From the NCBI RefSeq assembly GCF_042180575.1, contig NZ_CP170094.1, positions 4,340,001 through 4,404,000 of the forward strand: a stretch of DNA of 64,000 nt. The letters run 5' to 3'. Under the pieces are notes generated by a model. That model made no database searches. It was not told the origin of the DNA and saw nothing but the letters and a program-made list of their open reading frames with translations. Both the position numbers and the translations under genes were made by a program. Below, one piece after another: positions 50,910 through 60,740 of this stretch. Position 1 is the first letter of the stretch. Each line of letters starts with the position of its first letter. This DNA comes from Bernardetia sp042180575. Its GTDB lineage: Bacteria; Bacteroidota; Bacteroidia; Cytophagales; Bernardetiaceae.

Positions 50910-52166
50910 TTAATTTGTAACAGCACTCAATTCTTTAGAATAATAATAAAGCGTACTACAATTTTCTTTTCTCAATATTTTTTTAGCAGTAGTCATCAAT
51001 TCTTCTTTTGTTACTTTTGCCATATCGTCGGCAATCGTATTTACCATATTTACATCTCCCAAAATAGCATAATAGGCAATATTCATAGCACGATTTAGTA
51101 CTTCCACTTCTGAAAAAATATGTGAGGCTTCTGCTTGATTTTTTACTTTTGTAAGCTCATCATCAGAAATTCCATTTTCTAAAAAGTCATCAATAATGCT
51201 TTGAATGGCTTCTTCTCCTTGTTCTAGTGTGTAAGCAGGGTTTAGTTTTCCCGAAATAACAAGCAAACCTTCATCTACCGAACCCATAATATATGCACCA
51301 ACAGAATTAAATATTTCTTTTTCTTTGATAAGTTCTTGATACAAACGAGCCGATTTATCTCTTCCCAAAACATCACTTACAAGGTCAGTTGCATAATAAT
51401 CAGCAGCTTTTCGATTTCCCATTCGGTAGGCTTTATAAATGGCATTTAGAGGAACTTTTGCTTCTACTTTTTTGTGTCTTGCTTCGGTTTGTGGTGGTTC
51501 TTTTTCAAGGTTACGCATTGGTCGGTTTCCTTTTGGAATATCTCCAAACCACTTTTTTGCCATTTTCTCCACGTCGTCTTTTTCTACATTTCCTGCTACT
51601 ACCAAAACGGCATTATCTGGTCTGTAATGTTTGAAGAAAAAAGCCTTTACTTCTTCTAAGGTTGCATCTTCAATATGACTAATTTCTTTGCCTATTGTAG
51701 CCCAATTATAAGAGTGTTTTTGATAAACTAAAGGACGTAAATGCAGCCAAATATCGCCATAAGGCTGATTCAAATAACGCTGTTTGAACTCTTCAATAAC
51801 TACTTTTCTCTGAACTTCCAACGAATTGTCATTAATAGAAAGCGACAACATTCTATCAGCTTCTAACCACAAGGCAGTCTCAACATTTGGCGCAGGAACA
51901 ATAGTGTAATAATTCGTTACATCAGGCGAAGTATAAGCATTATTCGAACCTCCAACTTGCTGTACAATCGTATCAAAATTGGGAATATTTGCAGAGCCAC
52001 TAAACATTAAATGTTCGAATAAATGTGCAAAACCTGTACGATTAGGTGATTCATCTCTAGAACCAACATCGTACATAATATTTACCGTAGCAATCGAAAC
52101 TGTTTTGTCTTGGTGAACAAAAACACGTAAGCCATTATCAAGTGTGAAATGTGAAAAGTCTATCAT
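50910..52166 (-). CDS. M16 family zinc metalloprotease (pitrilysin-like)
   Basis: The 418-residue protein has the inverted zinc motif His48-Leu-Phe-Glu51-His52 (GFAHLFEHLMFSGSANI). Other M16 landmarks are YTSPDVTNYYTIV and VVIEEFKQRYLNQPYG, with a second structural repeat (VEKDDVEKMAKKWFGDIPKG) and LYQELIKEKEIFNSVGAYIM. These are clamshell peptidases that degrade short peptides, often paired with an inactive partner in Bacteroidota; no partner gene adjoins. No signal peptide is seen, so cytosolic location is likely. Confidence 0.93.
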   Translation of the reverse strand: MIDFSHFTLDNGLRVFVHQDKTVSIATVNIMYDVGSRDESPNRTGFAHLFEHLMFSGSANIPNFDTIVQQVGGSNNAYTSPDVTNYYTIVPAPNVETALWLEADRMLSLSINDNSLEVQRKVVIEEFKQRYLNQPYGDIWLHLRPLVYQKHSYNWATIGKEISHIEDATLEEVKAFFFKHYRPDNAVLVVAGNVEKDDVEKMAKKWFGDIPKGNRPMRNLEKEPPQTEARHKKVEAKVPLNAIYKAYRMGNRKAADYYATDLVSDVLGRDKSARLYQELIKEKEIFNSVGAYIMGSVDEGLLVISGKLNPAYTLEQGEEAIQSIIDDFLENGISDDELTKVKNQAEASHIFSEVEVLNRAMNIAYYAILGDVNMVNTIADDMAKVTKEELMTTAKKILRKENCSTLYYYSKELSAVTN

Positions 52167-52214
52167 ATAGTTAGTGATGAATGATTAGTTTTTAGTGATT
52201 AATTGTATTGAGGT

Positions 52215-52490
52215 CTAATTAGGCTCGTGTTTTAAAAATTTCTCAAAATCGTTTTGTAGCTCATCTGTCATGAAGTTTTTAAATTCTATGTTTTCATCAA
52301 CTTCTTTCAAAATTTCTATCAACGAATTGATTTTTCCTTCATTGGTAAACATTTTATTGACAATAATAATAGGAGTTCCTTTTACTAAACAAGCACCCGA
52401 ACGAAAATTACCTTTTTCATAACGAACTTTATAACCTCCCAACTCAAAAATATTTTCTAATTTATCTAATGTTTCCTTTGTGTATCGCAT
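52215..52490 (-). CDS. Small conserved-looking hypothetical protein (91 residues)
   Basis: No signal or membrane segment. Residues 10-45 form a beta-hairpin-like core (NIFELGGYKVRYEKGNFRSG ... KGTPIIIVNK) and residues 55-91 an acidic helix. The pattern is reminiscent of small conserved Bacteroidota hypotheticals, but no named family is claimed. It lies just upstream of the M16 gene in the same orientation, 48 bp away, so co-transcription is possible. Confidence 0.6.
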   Translation of the reverse strand: MRYTKETLDKLENIFELGGYKVRYEKGNFRSGACLVKGTPIIIVNKMFTNEGKINSLIEILKEVDENIEFKNFMTDELQNDFEKFLKHEPN

Positions 52491-52504
52491 AAAATTTTAT
52501 TAAG

Positions 52505-52574
52505 TATAACAGACTTCCTAGTCTGTTTAGAAGTGTGCATTTTGTTCTGAAACAGACTGGGAAGTCTGTTATAC
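52505..52574. repeat. AACAGACT-type palindrome as a large cruciform (copy 3)
   Basis: Two arms, each itself palindromic (aacagacttcctagtctgtt at 52508-52528 and aaacagactgggaagtctgt from 52550), are inverted copies of one another over about 28 bp. The loop is gtgtgcattttg. The unit lies upstream of the 91-residue gene. Same module as 16873 and 35032-35091. Confidence 0.7.
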
Positions 52575-52736
52575 ATATTCAAAATACAAAAAAATATTGT
52601 TCAAAAACAAGTCAGAAATAAGTGATGAGCTTATCGTTTATTAAATCTGATAACTTTACTTTGTAGAAATGGTTAGAATTGTATCAAAAATTAACCATAA
52701 ACCTTTCCTTTTTCGCTCTGAAGAGTGAGCCATATT

Positions 52737-53621
52737 ATGAAAAACACTTTTTTAACTTCATTTTTAATCCTTTCTCTTCTTACCATCACTTTCATGTTTT
52801 CAAACTGTGCTTCCAAAAAATATGAAAATGTAGCTTATTTAGATAAAGCTGTTTCGGAAAAAACAGTCAAAGAGCCTTTACCAACATTAAATATTTTTTC
52901 GCCTAAAAAACTCAAAAAGAATCTCAAAAAATTTAATTCAAAAAATGAAAAATTACCTGTTTTGGTTTTTGTACATGGTGGAAATTGGAATAGTGGAGAT
53001 AAAGAAACTTATAATTTTTTTGGTAGAAATTTCGCCAAAAAAGGAATTGTAACTGTTGTAGTTGGTTATACATTAAGCCCAAAGGCAAACTATGACGATA
53101 TGGCAAAACAAATTGCAGCAGCTATAAATTGGACAAAAGAAAACATTGCAGAATACAATGGAAACCCAGATAAAATCTTTCTGACAGGACATTCAGCAGG
53201 AGGGCATTTGATTGCTCTTTCTACCATGAATCCAAAATATGAAGTAAAAGATAATACTATTTCGGGGCTGATTTTGAATGATGCAGCAGGATTAGATATG
53301 TACAATTATCTCCAAAAAGACCCACCAACAAGCAATAGTAACTACGATACAACTTGGACAAAAGACCCAGAAACATGGAAAAAAGCATCGCCCATTTATT
53401 ATATTGATGAACAAACGTCACCGATTATGCTTTATTTGGGAAAGAAAACCTACGAATCTATCAAAGTTTCAAATAGAGATTTTGTAGATTCTTTGCATCA
53501 ATTTCAGCCGAATGTAGAACCGATTTTACTTAATAAATCGCACATTCCGATGATGGTTCAATATTTCTTTCCTTGGAATAATCGTTATGATGAAATAATT
53601 AAATTTATAAAGGAGAATTAG
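52737..53621 (+). CDS. Alpha/beta-hydrolase lipoprotein (esterase-like)
   Basis: The ATG at 52737 (MKNTFLTSFLILSLLTITFM) gives 294 residues. A GTG at 52725 is less likely. A lipobox FSNC puts a lipidated Cys at 24. The hydrolase domain has the HGG oxyanion motif (VFVHGGNWNSGD, 80-82), nucleophile Ser153 (LTGHSAGGHLIA), a catalytic acid probably near SPIMLYLGKK, and HIPMM (His). This fits BD-FAE/HSL-type carboxylesterases acting at the cell envelope. Substrate unknown. Confidence 0.85.
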   Translation: MKNTFLTSFLILSLLTITFMFSNCASKKYENVAYLDKAVSEKTVKEPLPTLNIFSPKKLKKNLKKFNSKNEKLPVLVFVHGGNWNSGDKETYNFFGRNFAKKGIVTVVVGYTLSPKANYDDMAKQIAAAINWTKENIAEYNGNPDKIFLTGHSAGGHLIALSTMNPKYEVKDNTISGLILNDAAGLDMYNYLQKDPPTSNSNYDTTWTKDPETWKKASPIYYIDEQTSPIMLYLGKKTYESIKVSNRDFVDSLHQFQPNVEPILLNKSHIPMMVQYFFPWNNRYDEIIKFIKEN

Positions 53622-53644
53622 AATAAAAAATATTTCTATTCAAA

Positions 53645-54217
53645 ATGAAAGAAGAATTATATAATCACTTCAATAAATTTATTAGTGTAGATAAAAAAGA
53701 AATGCCTAAAATCCTTTCTTATTTTGAATATAAAACCCTAAAAAAGAAAGAAATTTTATTGGAAATTGGTGAAAAATGTACTTCAAATTATTTTATTGCT
53801 AAAGGTTGTATTCACATGTTTTTTGTGAACGAAAAAGGTACAGAACAAACTATTCAGTTTGCTATCGAAAACTGGTGGCTTACTGATTATTTGGCTTTTG
53901 AGCAGCAAAGCACTACTGATTTTTGTATTCAAGCCGTCGAAAATGCTGAAGTATTGGCTATTGATTATCAAAATCAACAAGAATTATTTGTAGCTTTTCC
54001 CAAACTAGAAACTTATTTTCGAATGGTTTATCAAAAATCTTATGGTGCTTCTTTAATGAGAGTAAAATACATGTTTGATTATTCAAAAGAAGAAATTTTC
54101 TTTGAATTTAGAAGGCAGTTTCCTGATTTTGTAAAACGAGTGCCACAGTATTTATTGGCTACTTATCTAGGCTTAACACCCGAATATTTGAGTCAGTTGA
54201 GAAATAAAAGGACATAG
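53645..54217 (+). CDS. Crp/Fnr family transcriptional regulator
   Basis: The 190-residue protein has an N-terminal cNMP-binding beta-barrel (about 25-120; EIGEKCTSNYFIAKGCIHMF, TEQTIQFAIENWWLTDYLAF) and a C-terminal winged helix (about 150-190; VPQYLLATYLGLTPEYLSQL). It lacks the Arg/Ser pair of cAMP-binding Crp and the Fe-S cysteines of Fnr, so the ligand is unknown. It lies 23 bp after the esterase-like gene and is probably expressed with it. Confidence 0.85.
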   Translation: MKEELYNHFNKFISVDKKEMPKILSYFEYKTLKKKEILLEIGEKCTSNYFIAKGCIHMFFVNEKGTEQTIQFAIENWWLTDYLAFEQQSTTDFCIQAVENAEVLAIDYQNQQELFVAFPKLETYFRMVYQKSYGASLMRVKYMFDYSKEEIFFEFRRQFPDFVKRVPQYLLATYLGLTPEYLSQLRNKRT

Positions 54218-54325
54218 AAAGAGAATACAGAAATAGCAATTATTTTTCTTAAACCAGTTTAAGTTTTTTGTAAGAGAAAGCAAGTAGCTTTGTGAAAAAT
54301 CTCAATTACATTAAATTATTAAACA

Positions 54326-55150
54326 ATGAAATTACTCACTATTTTATTTGCAACTTTTATTTTATTTAGTTGTACTTCTAAAAATACTCAAAAAAATAAT
54401 TTTACCCAAGCAGAATTAGATTCTATAAGATTGGATTCTTTGGCAAGTTGTAGTCCAAATGCTAAAAACAAGAATACTCAAAATGAATCTTCTTCATTAG
54501 ATGAAAGTTCTAAAAATTCATTAGCTCAAAATCTAAAATCATTAAATCCTGACTTGCCTATTATTGGTTTGTTGATGTACGATGATGTTTTGACTACTGA
54601 ACTGACTGCACCAATGGACGTTTTTACAAAACAAAGTGAAGATGGAAAACAGCTTTTTAATGTCATTACCATTGCTGAAAAATATGAAGTCATTACAAGT
54701 GAAGAAGGACTGAAAATATTTCCTGATTATATTTTAGAGAATGCTCCAAAATTAGATATTCTGATCGTGCCAAGTGCTTATGATATGAGTTTGCAAGTCA
54801 AGAATAAAAATTTGGTAGAATTTATAAAAAATCAAAATCAAAATACAGATTATACAGTCAGTAACTGTGCTGGTGCGACTTTGATTGGAGAATCAGGAAT
54901 AGCAGACGGCAAAAAAATTGTTACTTGGATTGGTGGAGGTAAAGATTTACAGAAAAATTATCCTAATCTGAAAGTACAAGATGATGGAAAAGTGAGTTAC
55001 ATAGAAGACGGAAAATTTTTGTCTTCAAATGGAAATTTGGCTTCTTATATTTCTTCTTTAGAACTTTTGGAGAAACTAAGCAGCAAAGAACATAGAAAAT
55101 TTGTAGAATCGTATCTTTATTTGGATAGACTTCAAGATTGGAAAAAATAA
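54326..55150 (+). CDS. DJ-1/PfpI family lipoprotein
   Basis: The 274-residue protein has a lipobox (MKLLTILFATFILFSCTSKN, Cys16), a Ser/Asn-rich linker (25-70) and a DJ-1/PfpI domain (about 75-265). The nucleophile elbow is TVSNCAGATLIGESG with Cys181. An upstream Glu (VLTTELTAPMDVF) and a strand (KLDILIVPSAYD) support the fold. Family members are glyoxalases, proteases or AraC-like ligand sensors. Which applies here is not clear. A terminator lies at 55156. Confidence 0.8.
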   Translation: MKLLTILFATFILFSCTSKNTQKNNFTQAELDSIRLDSLASCSPNAKNKNTQNESSSLDESSKNSLAQNLKSLNPDLPIIGLLMYDDVLTTELTAPMDVFTKQSEDGKQLFNVITIAEKYEVITSEEGLKIFPDYILENAPKLDILIVPSAYDMSLQVKNKNLVEFIKNQNQNTDYTVSNCAGATLIGESGIADGKKIVTWIGGGKDLQKNYPNLKVQDDGKVSYIEDGKFLSSNGNLASYISSLELLEKLSSKEHRKFVESYLYLDRLQDWKK

Positions 55151-55155
55151 TTTCA

Positions 55156-55189
55156 AAACCCTAAGGGACTATGAAGACCCTTAGGGTTT
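55156..55189. terminator. CCCTAAGGG-type bidirectional hairpin
   Basis: The inverted repeat aaaccctaaggg ... cccttagggttt lies between the convergent DJ-1/PfpI and thrC genes. The same module is used at 26371-26402. Confidence 0.7.
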
Positions 55190-55195
55190 AAATGC

Positions 55196-56515
55196 TTACT
55201 TCAAAATAATTTCCACCAATTTATCATAATTATTCTCAATAGAAAGTTTCTTTGCCTTCGACAAATCTACCTTTTCAGATTCATAATTTGGAATGGCTTT
55301 TTGTATAATTTCTGAGAATTTTTGTGGGTGGGCTGTTTCTAAAAACAAACCAATTTCATTTTCTTTCAAGCTATTATGCAAAGCTAATTTTCCGACTGCG
55401 CCATGTGGGTCTAAAAGGTAATTATTTTTCTCAAAACAATCCGAAATCTCTTTTATAGTAGAGTTATCATCAACCGTAAAAGCTGAAATATCTTTTTTAG
55501 TGGCTTCTAAATCGCCTTTGTATAAATATTCTATTCGTTCAAAATTACTTGGATTGCCTACGTCCATTGCATTTGAATAGGTTAAAACTGATGACTTTTG
55601 TTCATACTTTCCTGTTTGGAGATAATTATAAAATGTATCGTTTACGTTGTGTGCAGCTATAAAACGCTCAATCGGCAAACCTATTTTTTTTGCGATTAGT
55701 CCTGCCGAAATATTTCCTAAATTTCCAGAAGGAACAGAAACAACTAGCTTTTTATCTCCTAAATTATCTTGTTTTTTTAATTGTTTGTACGCCAAAAAGT
55801 AATACAACATTTGAGGCAAAAGACGAGCTACATTGATAGAATTTGCACTACTTAGCGTTACTTTTTCTCTCAATTCTGTATCATTAAAGGCTTCTTTTAC
55901 CAATTTTTGGCAATCATCAAAAGTTCCTTCTACTTCTATGGCTTGAATATTTTTGCCTAAAGTAGTCATTTGAAATTCTTGATACGGACTTACTTTTCCT
56001 TTTGGAAACAAAATCTTTACATCAATTCCTTTTACATCAAAAAAACCATTTGCGACTGCGCTTCCTGTATCGCCAGAAGTAGCAACTAGAATAATTACAT
56101 TCTGATTATTAGTAGTATCTTCTCTATCATTTTTACTATAAAAATGCGACAAACACCTAGACATAAAACGTGCGCCAACATCTTTAAAAGCCTGTGTATT
56201 GCCGTGATAAAGCTCTAACGAAAAAATGTTATTTTCTACCTTCACAACAGGAATAGGAAAATTGAGAGTTTCTGCAATGACTTGTTTTAACTGCTCATCA
56301 TTTAAAGAATCTTTTACAAAAGGCTTCAAAACCTCAAATGCAATTTGATGGTCTTCTAAATTTTCGATATTCTCAAAAAAAGAAGTCGGTAAAGAAGGAA
56401 TAGTTTCAGGAAAATAAAGACCACTATTTTTTGTAAGTCCATTGATGACAGCTTCTTTGAAAGAAACTTTTTCCTCATTGTTTGTTCCGTTTTTTCTTGT
56501 GCTAAGGTAATTCAC
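55196..56515 (-). CDS. thrC: Threonine synthase
   Basis: The 439-residue PLP enzyme has Lys111 in HGNTQAFKDVGARFMSRCL, SGDTGSAVANGFFDV and VSVPSGNLGNISAGLIAKKI, all family signatures. It converts O-phospho-homoserine to threonine in the cytoplasm. No thrA or thrB adjoins it. It ends 7 bp from the shared hairpin. The next gene upstream is divergently transcribed. Confidence 0.96.
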   Translation of the reverse strand: MNYLSTRKNGTNNEEKVSFKEAVINGLTKNSGLYFPETIPSLPTSFFENIENLEDHQIAFEVLKPFVKDSLNDEQLKQVIAETLNFPIPVVKVENNIFSLELYHGNTQAFKDVGARFMSRCLSHFYSKNDREDTTNNQNVIILVATSGDTGSAVANGFFDVKGIDVKILFPKGKVSPYQEFQMTTLGKNIQAIEVEGTFDDCQKLVKEAFNDTELREKVTLSSANSINVARLLPQMLYYFLAYKQLKKQDNLGDKKLVVSVPSGNLGNISAGLIAKKIGLPIERFIAAHNVNDTFYNYLQTGKYEQKSSVLTYSNAMDVGNPSNFERIEYLYKGDLEATKKDISAFTVDDNSTIKEISDCFEKNNYLLDPHGAVGKLALHNSLKENEIGLFLETAHPQKFSEIIQKAIPNYESEKVDLSKAKKLSIENNYDKLVEIILK

Positions 56516-56594
56516 TAGATTTGCGTTTTAGAGATGATATACTTTTTGACAAATTTACTATGAAAAATTGTTTTTTAATCATAAATCGAAAAAA

Positions 56595-57044
56595 ATGGGC
56601 TACACAAAAGAGATAAACTGCTACAAAAAACAAGAGTTTTTGGATTTTAATGCTCTTGATTTGATTGAATTATTGCAATCAACTTCTTGGATAATTCAAC
56701 TATTTCTTATAGATAAAGGAAATGATTTTGATTGGATTAGCTTAGAAGATAATCAAGAAGGCAGAGAAGAATACACAAATATTTTAAGATATAAAATCGA
56801 ACATAACGAATATATAGGTTTTTCAATCTTCAATAAACAGATAGAAAAAGGTGTAACTATTAATATGGATAACAATTCAATTTGTTTTGATTTAGATATT
56901 GGAAGAGAGGAAAATGAATCTGAATGGTTTGAATGGTATCATCAAAATCTAATTGCTCCAATAGAAAAACAAAAATCAGTTTTCTCTAAAATAGAATGGG
57001 AAACTGGTTATGAACGTAAAGTATTGAAAACCTTTGAAATTTGA
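56595..57044 (+). CDS. Hypothetical protein (149 residues)
   Basis: The ATG at 56595 (MGYTKEINCYKKQEFLDFNA) is preferred over a TTG at 56568. The protein is acidic and Trp/Glu-rich (EENESEWFEWYHQNLIAPIE) with no signal or membrane segment and no recognised domain. It is transcribed divergently from thrC and converges with the large membrane-protein gene. It might be a small immunity-like or accessory protein, but nothing supports that beyond size. Confidence 0.5.
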   Translation: MGYTKEINCYKKQEFLDFNALDLIELLQSTSWIIQLFLIDKGNDFDWISLEDNQEGREEYTNILRYKIEHNEYIGFSIFNKQIEKGVTINMDNNSICFDLDIGREENESEWFEWYHQNLIAPIEKQKSVFSKIEWETGYERKVLKTFEI

Positions 57045-57133
57045 GGAGTTGGGATGCTTGGGCAGTCTGATAAATTGAATATAGAAAACAACTATTTTTT
57101 TTGCAAAACTTCTATAACCAAAAAGTATTTATT

Positions 57134-59158
57134 TTATTCTCCTTCTTTCAAAACACAAAATTGTAATCCTGTTTTTGAGTCAATAATTCTTTTTATTATT
57201 TTGTTTTCTAATGATTTAGATAGAAAAACATTTTTTTCTGCAATTAGATAACGAATTTTATGTTTATTTATAAAATCTACTTTAGACTTTTCCATTGAGA
57301 CAAAAGTATTGTTTTGTTTCTGTTTTTGAACAAAATTCATAAAAATAGAATTTTCTATAAATGATTGAACAAGATAATTCCCTTTCTCTATACTAATATC
57401 TCCCCAAGATAAATTAAAAAAATCAACTGTATTTTTCAATTCAGCTAATAGAGTAGCTGCATTTATCATGTTAGCGTGAGTGTATGCACCAGATGACATT
57501 TTACAGTCCTCTTCAAATTTTTTTCTTTCCAATAAAAATACACCAATGGTAGGGTCATTGATAGATTGGTAATCAAGGTTTTGATGTATTTCATTTAAAA
57601 AATCAATAGAATGAGTAAGTGTAGGTGTGTGGGTAGCCAGTTGTATATTTCTAAATGTTCTAAAAAAAAGCCAACTTGTTGTTAGTAAAATAATAAGAGA
57701 AAAACCAATCCAAATTTTATTGTAATTTTTTCTTTGTTCTAAAATATAAATAGCACCTACAAAACATCCAAACGTAAATACAATCTTACTCAATGGGTAT
57801 GCAATTCCATTATAAAACTGCTTCCAGTTAAAATCATCCACTAAACTACCAAAAAGAATTCCACAGAGACATAATAGTAAAAAAAAGTATAAGTTAATAT
57901 CTATTTTTTTTCTGAAATAATAAAATAAAACTATAAAAAAGATGCTAAAAGGAAAATACAGTAAAGGTTGTTGTGTAACGAATACACCTATTGTTTTGAG
58001 AGAATACATAATTCCTATTCGTGCTGAAAAATCATCTTTACTTAGTGCAATATCTAAATTAGGTTTATTTAGGACACTTAAACCGATAATAATGAGAGGA
58101 ACGATACAACAGAGAAAAAGAGTAGCTTTAGGAAGAAAATTAATTTTATTTTTAATGAATAGATAAGCAAAACAAAAAATAAAAATAGCAGAAAAAGTAG
58201 CAGGAGCAATAACTGTATAACTTAAAGCAAAATAAAGCAAAAAACAAAAAGCAATTTGAATTCTTTTCTTCAAAAAAAGAAGAATACTAGATAATAAAAC
58301 TAATTCAACAATAGCAATCTTATGACGCAAAAATGCAACAGCTTCATTACCATATATAAAATGATAAATAGAATAGCTAGATAGAGTTTGGTCTAAACTC
58401 AATAAGAACTGACTGTAAATAGAAGATGAAAAAAGAAAAGGAAGAATTAATAAATAATGATAGTACTTTAGTTTTCCTATAAAATGTTCTGCCAAGGCGC
58501 AATATCCACAATAAATTAAGGTTAGAAATAGTGTATGAATACTTATCTTGAATGAAAAGCTAGAAGCAGAATTGAATAAAAAAGAGTGTAAAGAACCAAG
58601 CCACAACTCAAAATAATGGTAAATAGCCGAACCATTGTAGCTAGAATCTAACAAATTAGCTGCTGTATTTAGGTTTTCTTCTCCTGTAACTAATAAATAA
58701 TCTGATATACGAGTATAAAATAAATAAGTAGAATCATTTCCTCCTCCTATCAAAAAATCATAATCTAAATTTATGAAACTAATACAACGTACTATGACAA
58801 GTAAATTAAAAGAAGCAAAAATATAGAGTAGTTCTTTCAGAGAGAGGTTTTGAAAATTTAGGAAGGAAGGTCTTTTAGTTTGTACTAAATCTGAATAATT
58901 TTTTAGATAATAAATCAAAAAAATAATAATAGGAAGAGCAGCCAAGCTATATGAAATACCTTTTGTAATTATGAGTGAGAAGACAATAACACTACTTATT
59001 ACCCCTGTCAGTGTTTTACTCAAAATATCTATTGAGCCACTTTTAGAAGAGATACGAAGCGACAATACCCAAAAAATAAAATGACCTATAAAATAATTTA
59101 GAGTGATAAATACTAGACTATATAAATAGTAGTAAAAAATATGTGAAGTAGGAATCAT
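57134..59158 (-). CDS. Large polytopic membrane protein (674 residues)
   Basis: At least ten hydrophobic helices are spread over residues 1-530 (MIPTSHIFYYYLYSLVFITL, FIFWVLSLRI, ...). The hydrophilic C-terminus follows (about 540-674; GVFLLERKKFEEDCKMSSGA). The layout resembles GT-C-fold glycosyltransferases and O-antigen or polysaccharide polymerase-like proteins. No signature motif (such as a catalytic Asp loop) is clear, so the function is unknown. It lies 11 bp downstream of nadK, suggesting a shared transcript. Confidence 0.65.
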   Translation of the reverse strand: MIPTSHIFYYYLYSLVFITLNYFIGHFIFWVLSLRISSKSGSIDILSKTLTGVISSVIVFSLIITKGISYSLAALPIIIFLIYYLKNYSDLVQTKRPSFLNFQNLSLKELLYIFASFNLLVIVRCISFINLDYDFLIGGGNDSTYLFYTRISDYLLVTGEENLNTAANLLDSSYNGSAIYHYFELWLGSLHSFLFNSASSFSFKISIHTLFLTLIYCGYCALAEHFIGKLKYYHYLLILPFLFSSSIYSQFLLSLDQTLSSYSIYHFIYGNEAVAFLRHKIAIVELVLLSSILLFLKKRIQIAFCFLLYFALSYTVIAPATFSAIFIFCFAYLFIKNKINFLPKATLFLCCIVPLIIIGLSVLNKPNLDIALSKDDFSARIGIMYSLKTIGVFVTQQPLLYFPFSIFFIVLFYYFRKKIDINLYFFLLLCLCGILFGSLVDDFNWKQFYNGIAYPLSKIVFTFGCFVGAIYILEQRKNYNKIWIGFSLIILLTTSWLFFRTFRNIQLATHTPTLTHSIDFLNEIHQNLDYQSINDPTIGVFLLERKKFEEDCKMSSGAYTHANMINAATLLAELKNTVDFFNLSWGDISIEKGNYLVQSFIENSIFMNFVQKQKQNNTFVSMEKSKVDFINKHKIRYLIAEKNVFLSKSLENKIIKRIIDSKTGLQFCVLKEGE

Positions 59159-59169
59159 TTAGTGTTTAA

Positions 59170-60063
59170 TTAATATCTGTTCAAATAATTACGAATATCC
59201 ATTCCCCAGTTGAGTTTTTCACGAAGGGTTTTTAGGAAGCTATCGCCATCTAAGCGAATCATTTTGCAGGTATAATTACATTTTCGGACAGCTAACTGAA
59301 CATTACTATCTACTTTACGAGAACGAGAATCCAAAGAAACCAAAAAGTTTTTGCTGCGTCCTTCTATTTCAAAAGCAATTACACTTTCTGTCGGAACAAT
59401 CAAAGGACGTACATTCAAATTATGAGGACTAACAGGAGCAATTACAAAATTATTTGATTGAGGAACAACCACAGGTCCTCCAACACTTAATGAATAACCT
59501 GTCGAACCTGTCGGAGTAGCGACAATCAAACCATCAGCCCAATATGAATTCAAATACTCTCCATCAATATAGGTATGAACAACAATCATAGAAGAAGAGT
59601 CTCGCTTCATAATTGCAAATTCGTTAAGCGCAATATTGACACCTTTAAACAAATCTCTATCGGCTTCTAACTCTAACAAAATACGTTCATCTAAGGTATA
59701 ATGACCAGCCATAAGACTTTCTAATGCGCTATGAATTTGTTCTTTTGAAGTCGTAGCCAAAAAACCCAAACGACCTGTATTTATTCCCAAAATAGGAACG
59801 TTTTGATGTTGAACAATCGTGGCAGCTTCCAAAAAAGTACCATCTCCACCCACACTAAGCATCAAATCTACACCAGAAAGATGATGAGGGGCTGAAAAAG
59901 TGCCGACAATATTCGGACGAAAATTAATAGAATGAAGTAATCTATCAAAGTCTTTTGAAATGACAATTTCTACTCCATAATTCTCTAATTCTGTAAAAAT
60001 TTGTTTTACAAAAAAAAGTTTACTCTCTGCTATGTCTTTACTGTGTATGGCTACTTTTTTCAA
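59170..60063 (-). CDS. nadK: NAD kinase
   Basis: The 297-residue protein has the NAD-kinase signature GGDGT (Gly72-Thr76; LMLSVGGDGTFLEAA) with catalytic Asp74, ILGINTGRLGFLATT, ADGLIVATPTGSTGYSLSVG, and PTESVIAFEIEGR near the C-terminus. It phosphorylates NAD to NADP with ATP or polyphosphate. The start is the ATG at 60063. The 640-bp gap upstream holds a MITE and an IS3 element. Confidence 0.96.
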   Translation of the reverse strand: MKKVAIHSKDIAESKLFFVKQIFTELENYGVEIVISKDFDRLLHSINFRPNIVGTFSAPHHLSGVDLMLSVGGDGTFLEAATIVQHQNVPILGINTGRLGFLATTSKEQIHSALESLMAGHYTLDERILLELEADRDLFKGVNIALNEFAIMKRDSSSMIVVHTYIDGEYLNSYWADGLIVATPTGSTGYSLSVGGPVVVPQSNNFVIAPVSPHNLNVRPLIVPTESVIAFEIEGRSKNFLVSLDSRSRKVDSNVQLAVRKCNYTCKMIRLDGDSFLKTLREKLNWGMDIRNYLNRY

Positions 60064-60703
60064 AATAAAAGGTTCAAGATAAAAAATGAATTATTGCGTA
60101 TTTTGTTGGTTATTTTTTTAAAAATGACCAAAAACAACTAATACTACTAAATTACTATAAAAAAATGATTAATTGTTAATTGGGTAGAGTTCTTTTTATA
60201 AGAATGAATTTTTACAATAATTTGCTTGTTGTAGTGTGCTATAAAATAGGCTCTTATCTAAGTTGGACTGGTAATAAATATTATGCAATATTACCAAATT
60301 TTATTTTGTGCAGCTATCGTTTTTTCTATAAATTTGGATTTGCAAATCCAATTCTATGGGCAAATAATACTGCCTTTAAAACTATGGTAATACCAAAATA
60401 AATATTAAAATTTAGCAGTTCCCAATGTTAAATTAAATTAGCAAAAAATGACTAAATTATAGCTTTGAGATTGAAACCGTGTTATATTGGGAATTGCTGA
60501 TTAAAATTCACTAAAATTTTTACTAGTGTAAGATCTCATTTTGTACCTACCTATTTAGTCAAAATATACTGACAAAAAGAACGTCCAAATAAAAGGATTG
60601 GTACAATGTAAAGACATCAACAAACACACATTTGAAAAATTTCAAAGAAAGCAAAAAAAACCTCAAAATATAGTTATTATGAGGCTTTCTTTATTTCAAA
60701 TTG
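60064..60703. other. 640-bp intergenic region between nadK and IS3
   Basis: It contains MITE family A (60413-60499) and a hairpin at about 60645-60693 (aaagaaagc ... cctca ... tgagg ... gctttcttt), possibly a terminator. An ATG-less reading at 60180-60401 translates to ...YKFGFANPILWANNTAFKTM..., which could be a fragment of a glycosyltransferase-like gene or chance. No complete gene is present. Confidence 0.45.
60413..60499. mobile_element. MITE family A, 87-bp internal-deletion copy with 9-bp target duplication
   Basis: The left end is tagcagttcccaatgtt and the right end ttatattgggaattgctg. The 9-bp direct repeat attaaaatt flanks it at 60404-60412 and 60500-60508. Relative to the 161-bp copy at 32683, it lacks the stretch between two ttagcaa motifs. 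Non-coding. Confidence 0.85.
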
Positions 60704-60740
60704 TGTCGTCCTAATATAGTGTTACACAACTAATTTTATT

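Noticed and set aside
60180..60401. 73-residue plus-strand ORF upstream of IS3
   Set aside because: It does not start at an ATG and has no signal peptide, domain or context. The translated end (FGFANPILWANNTAFK) might be a gene fragment, but not enough to call a gene.
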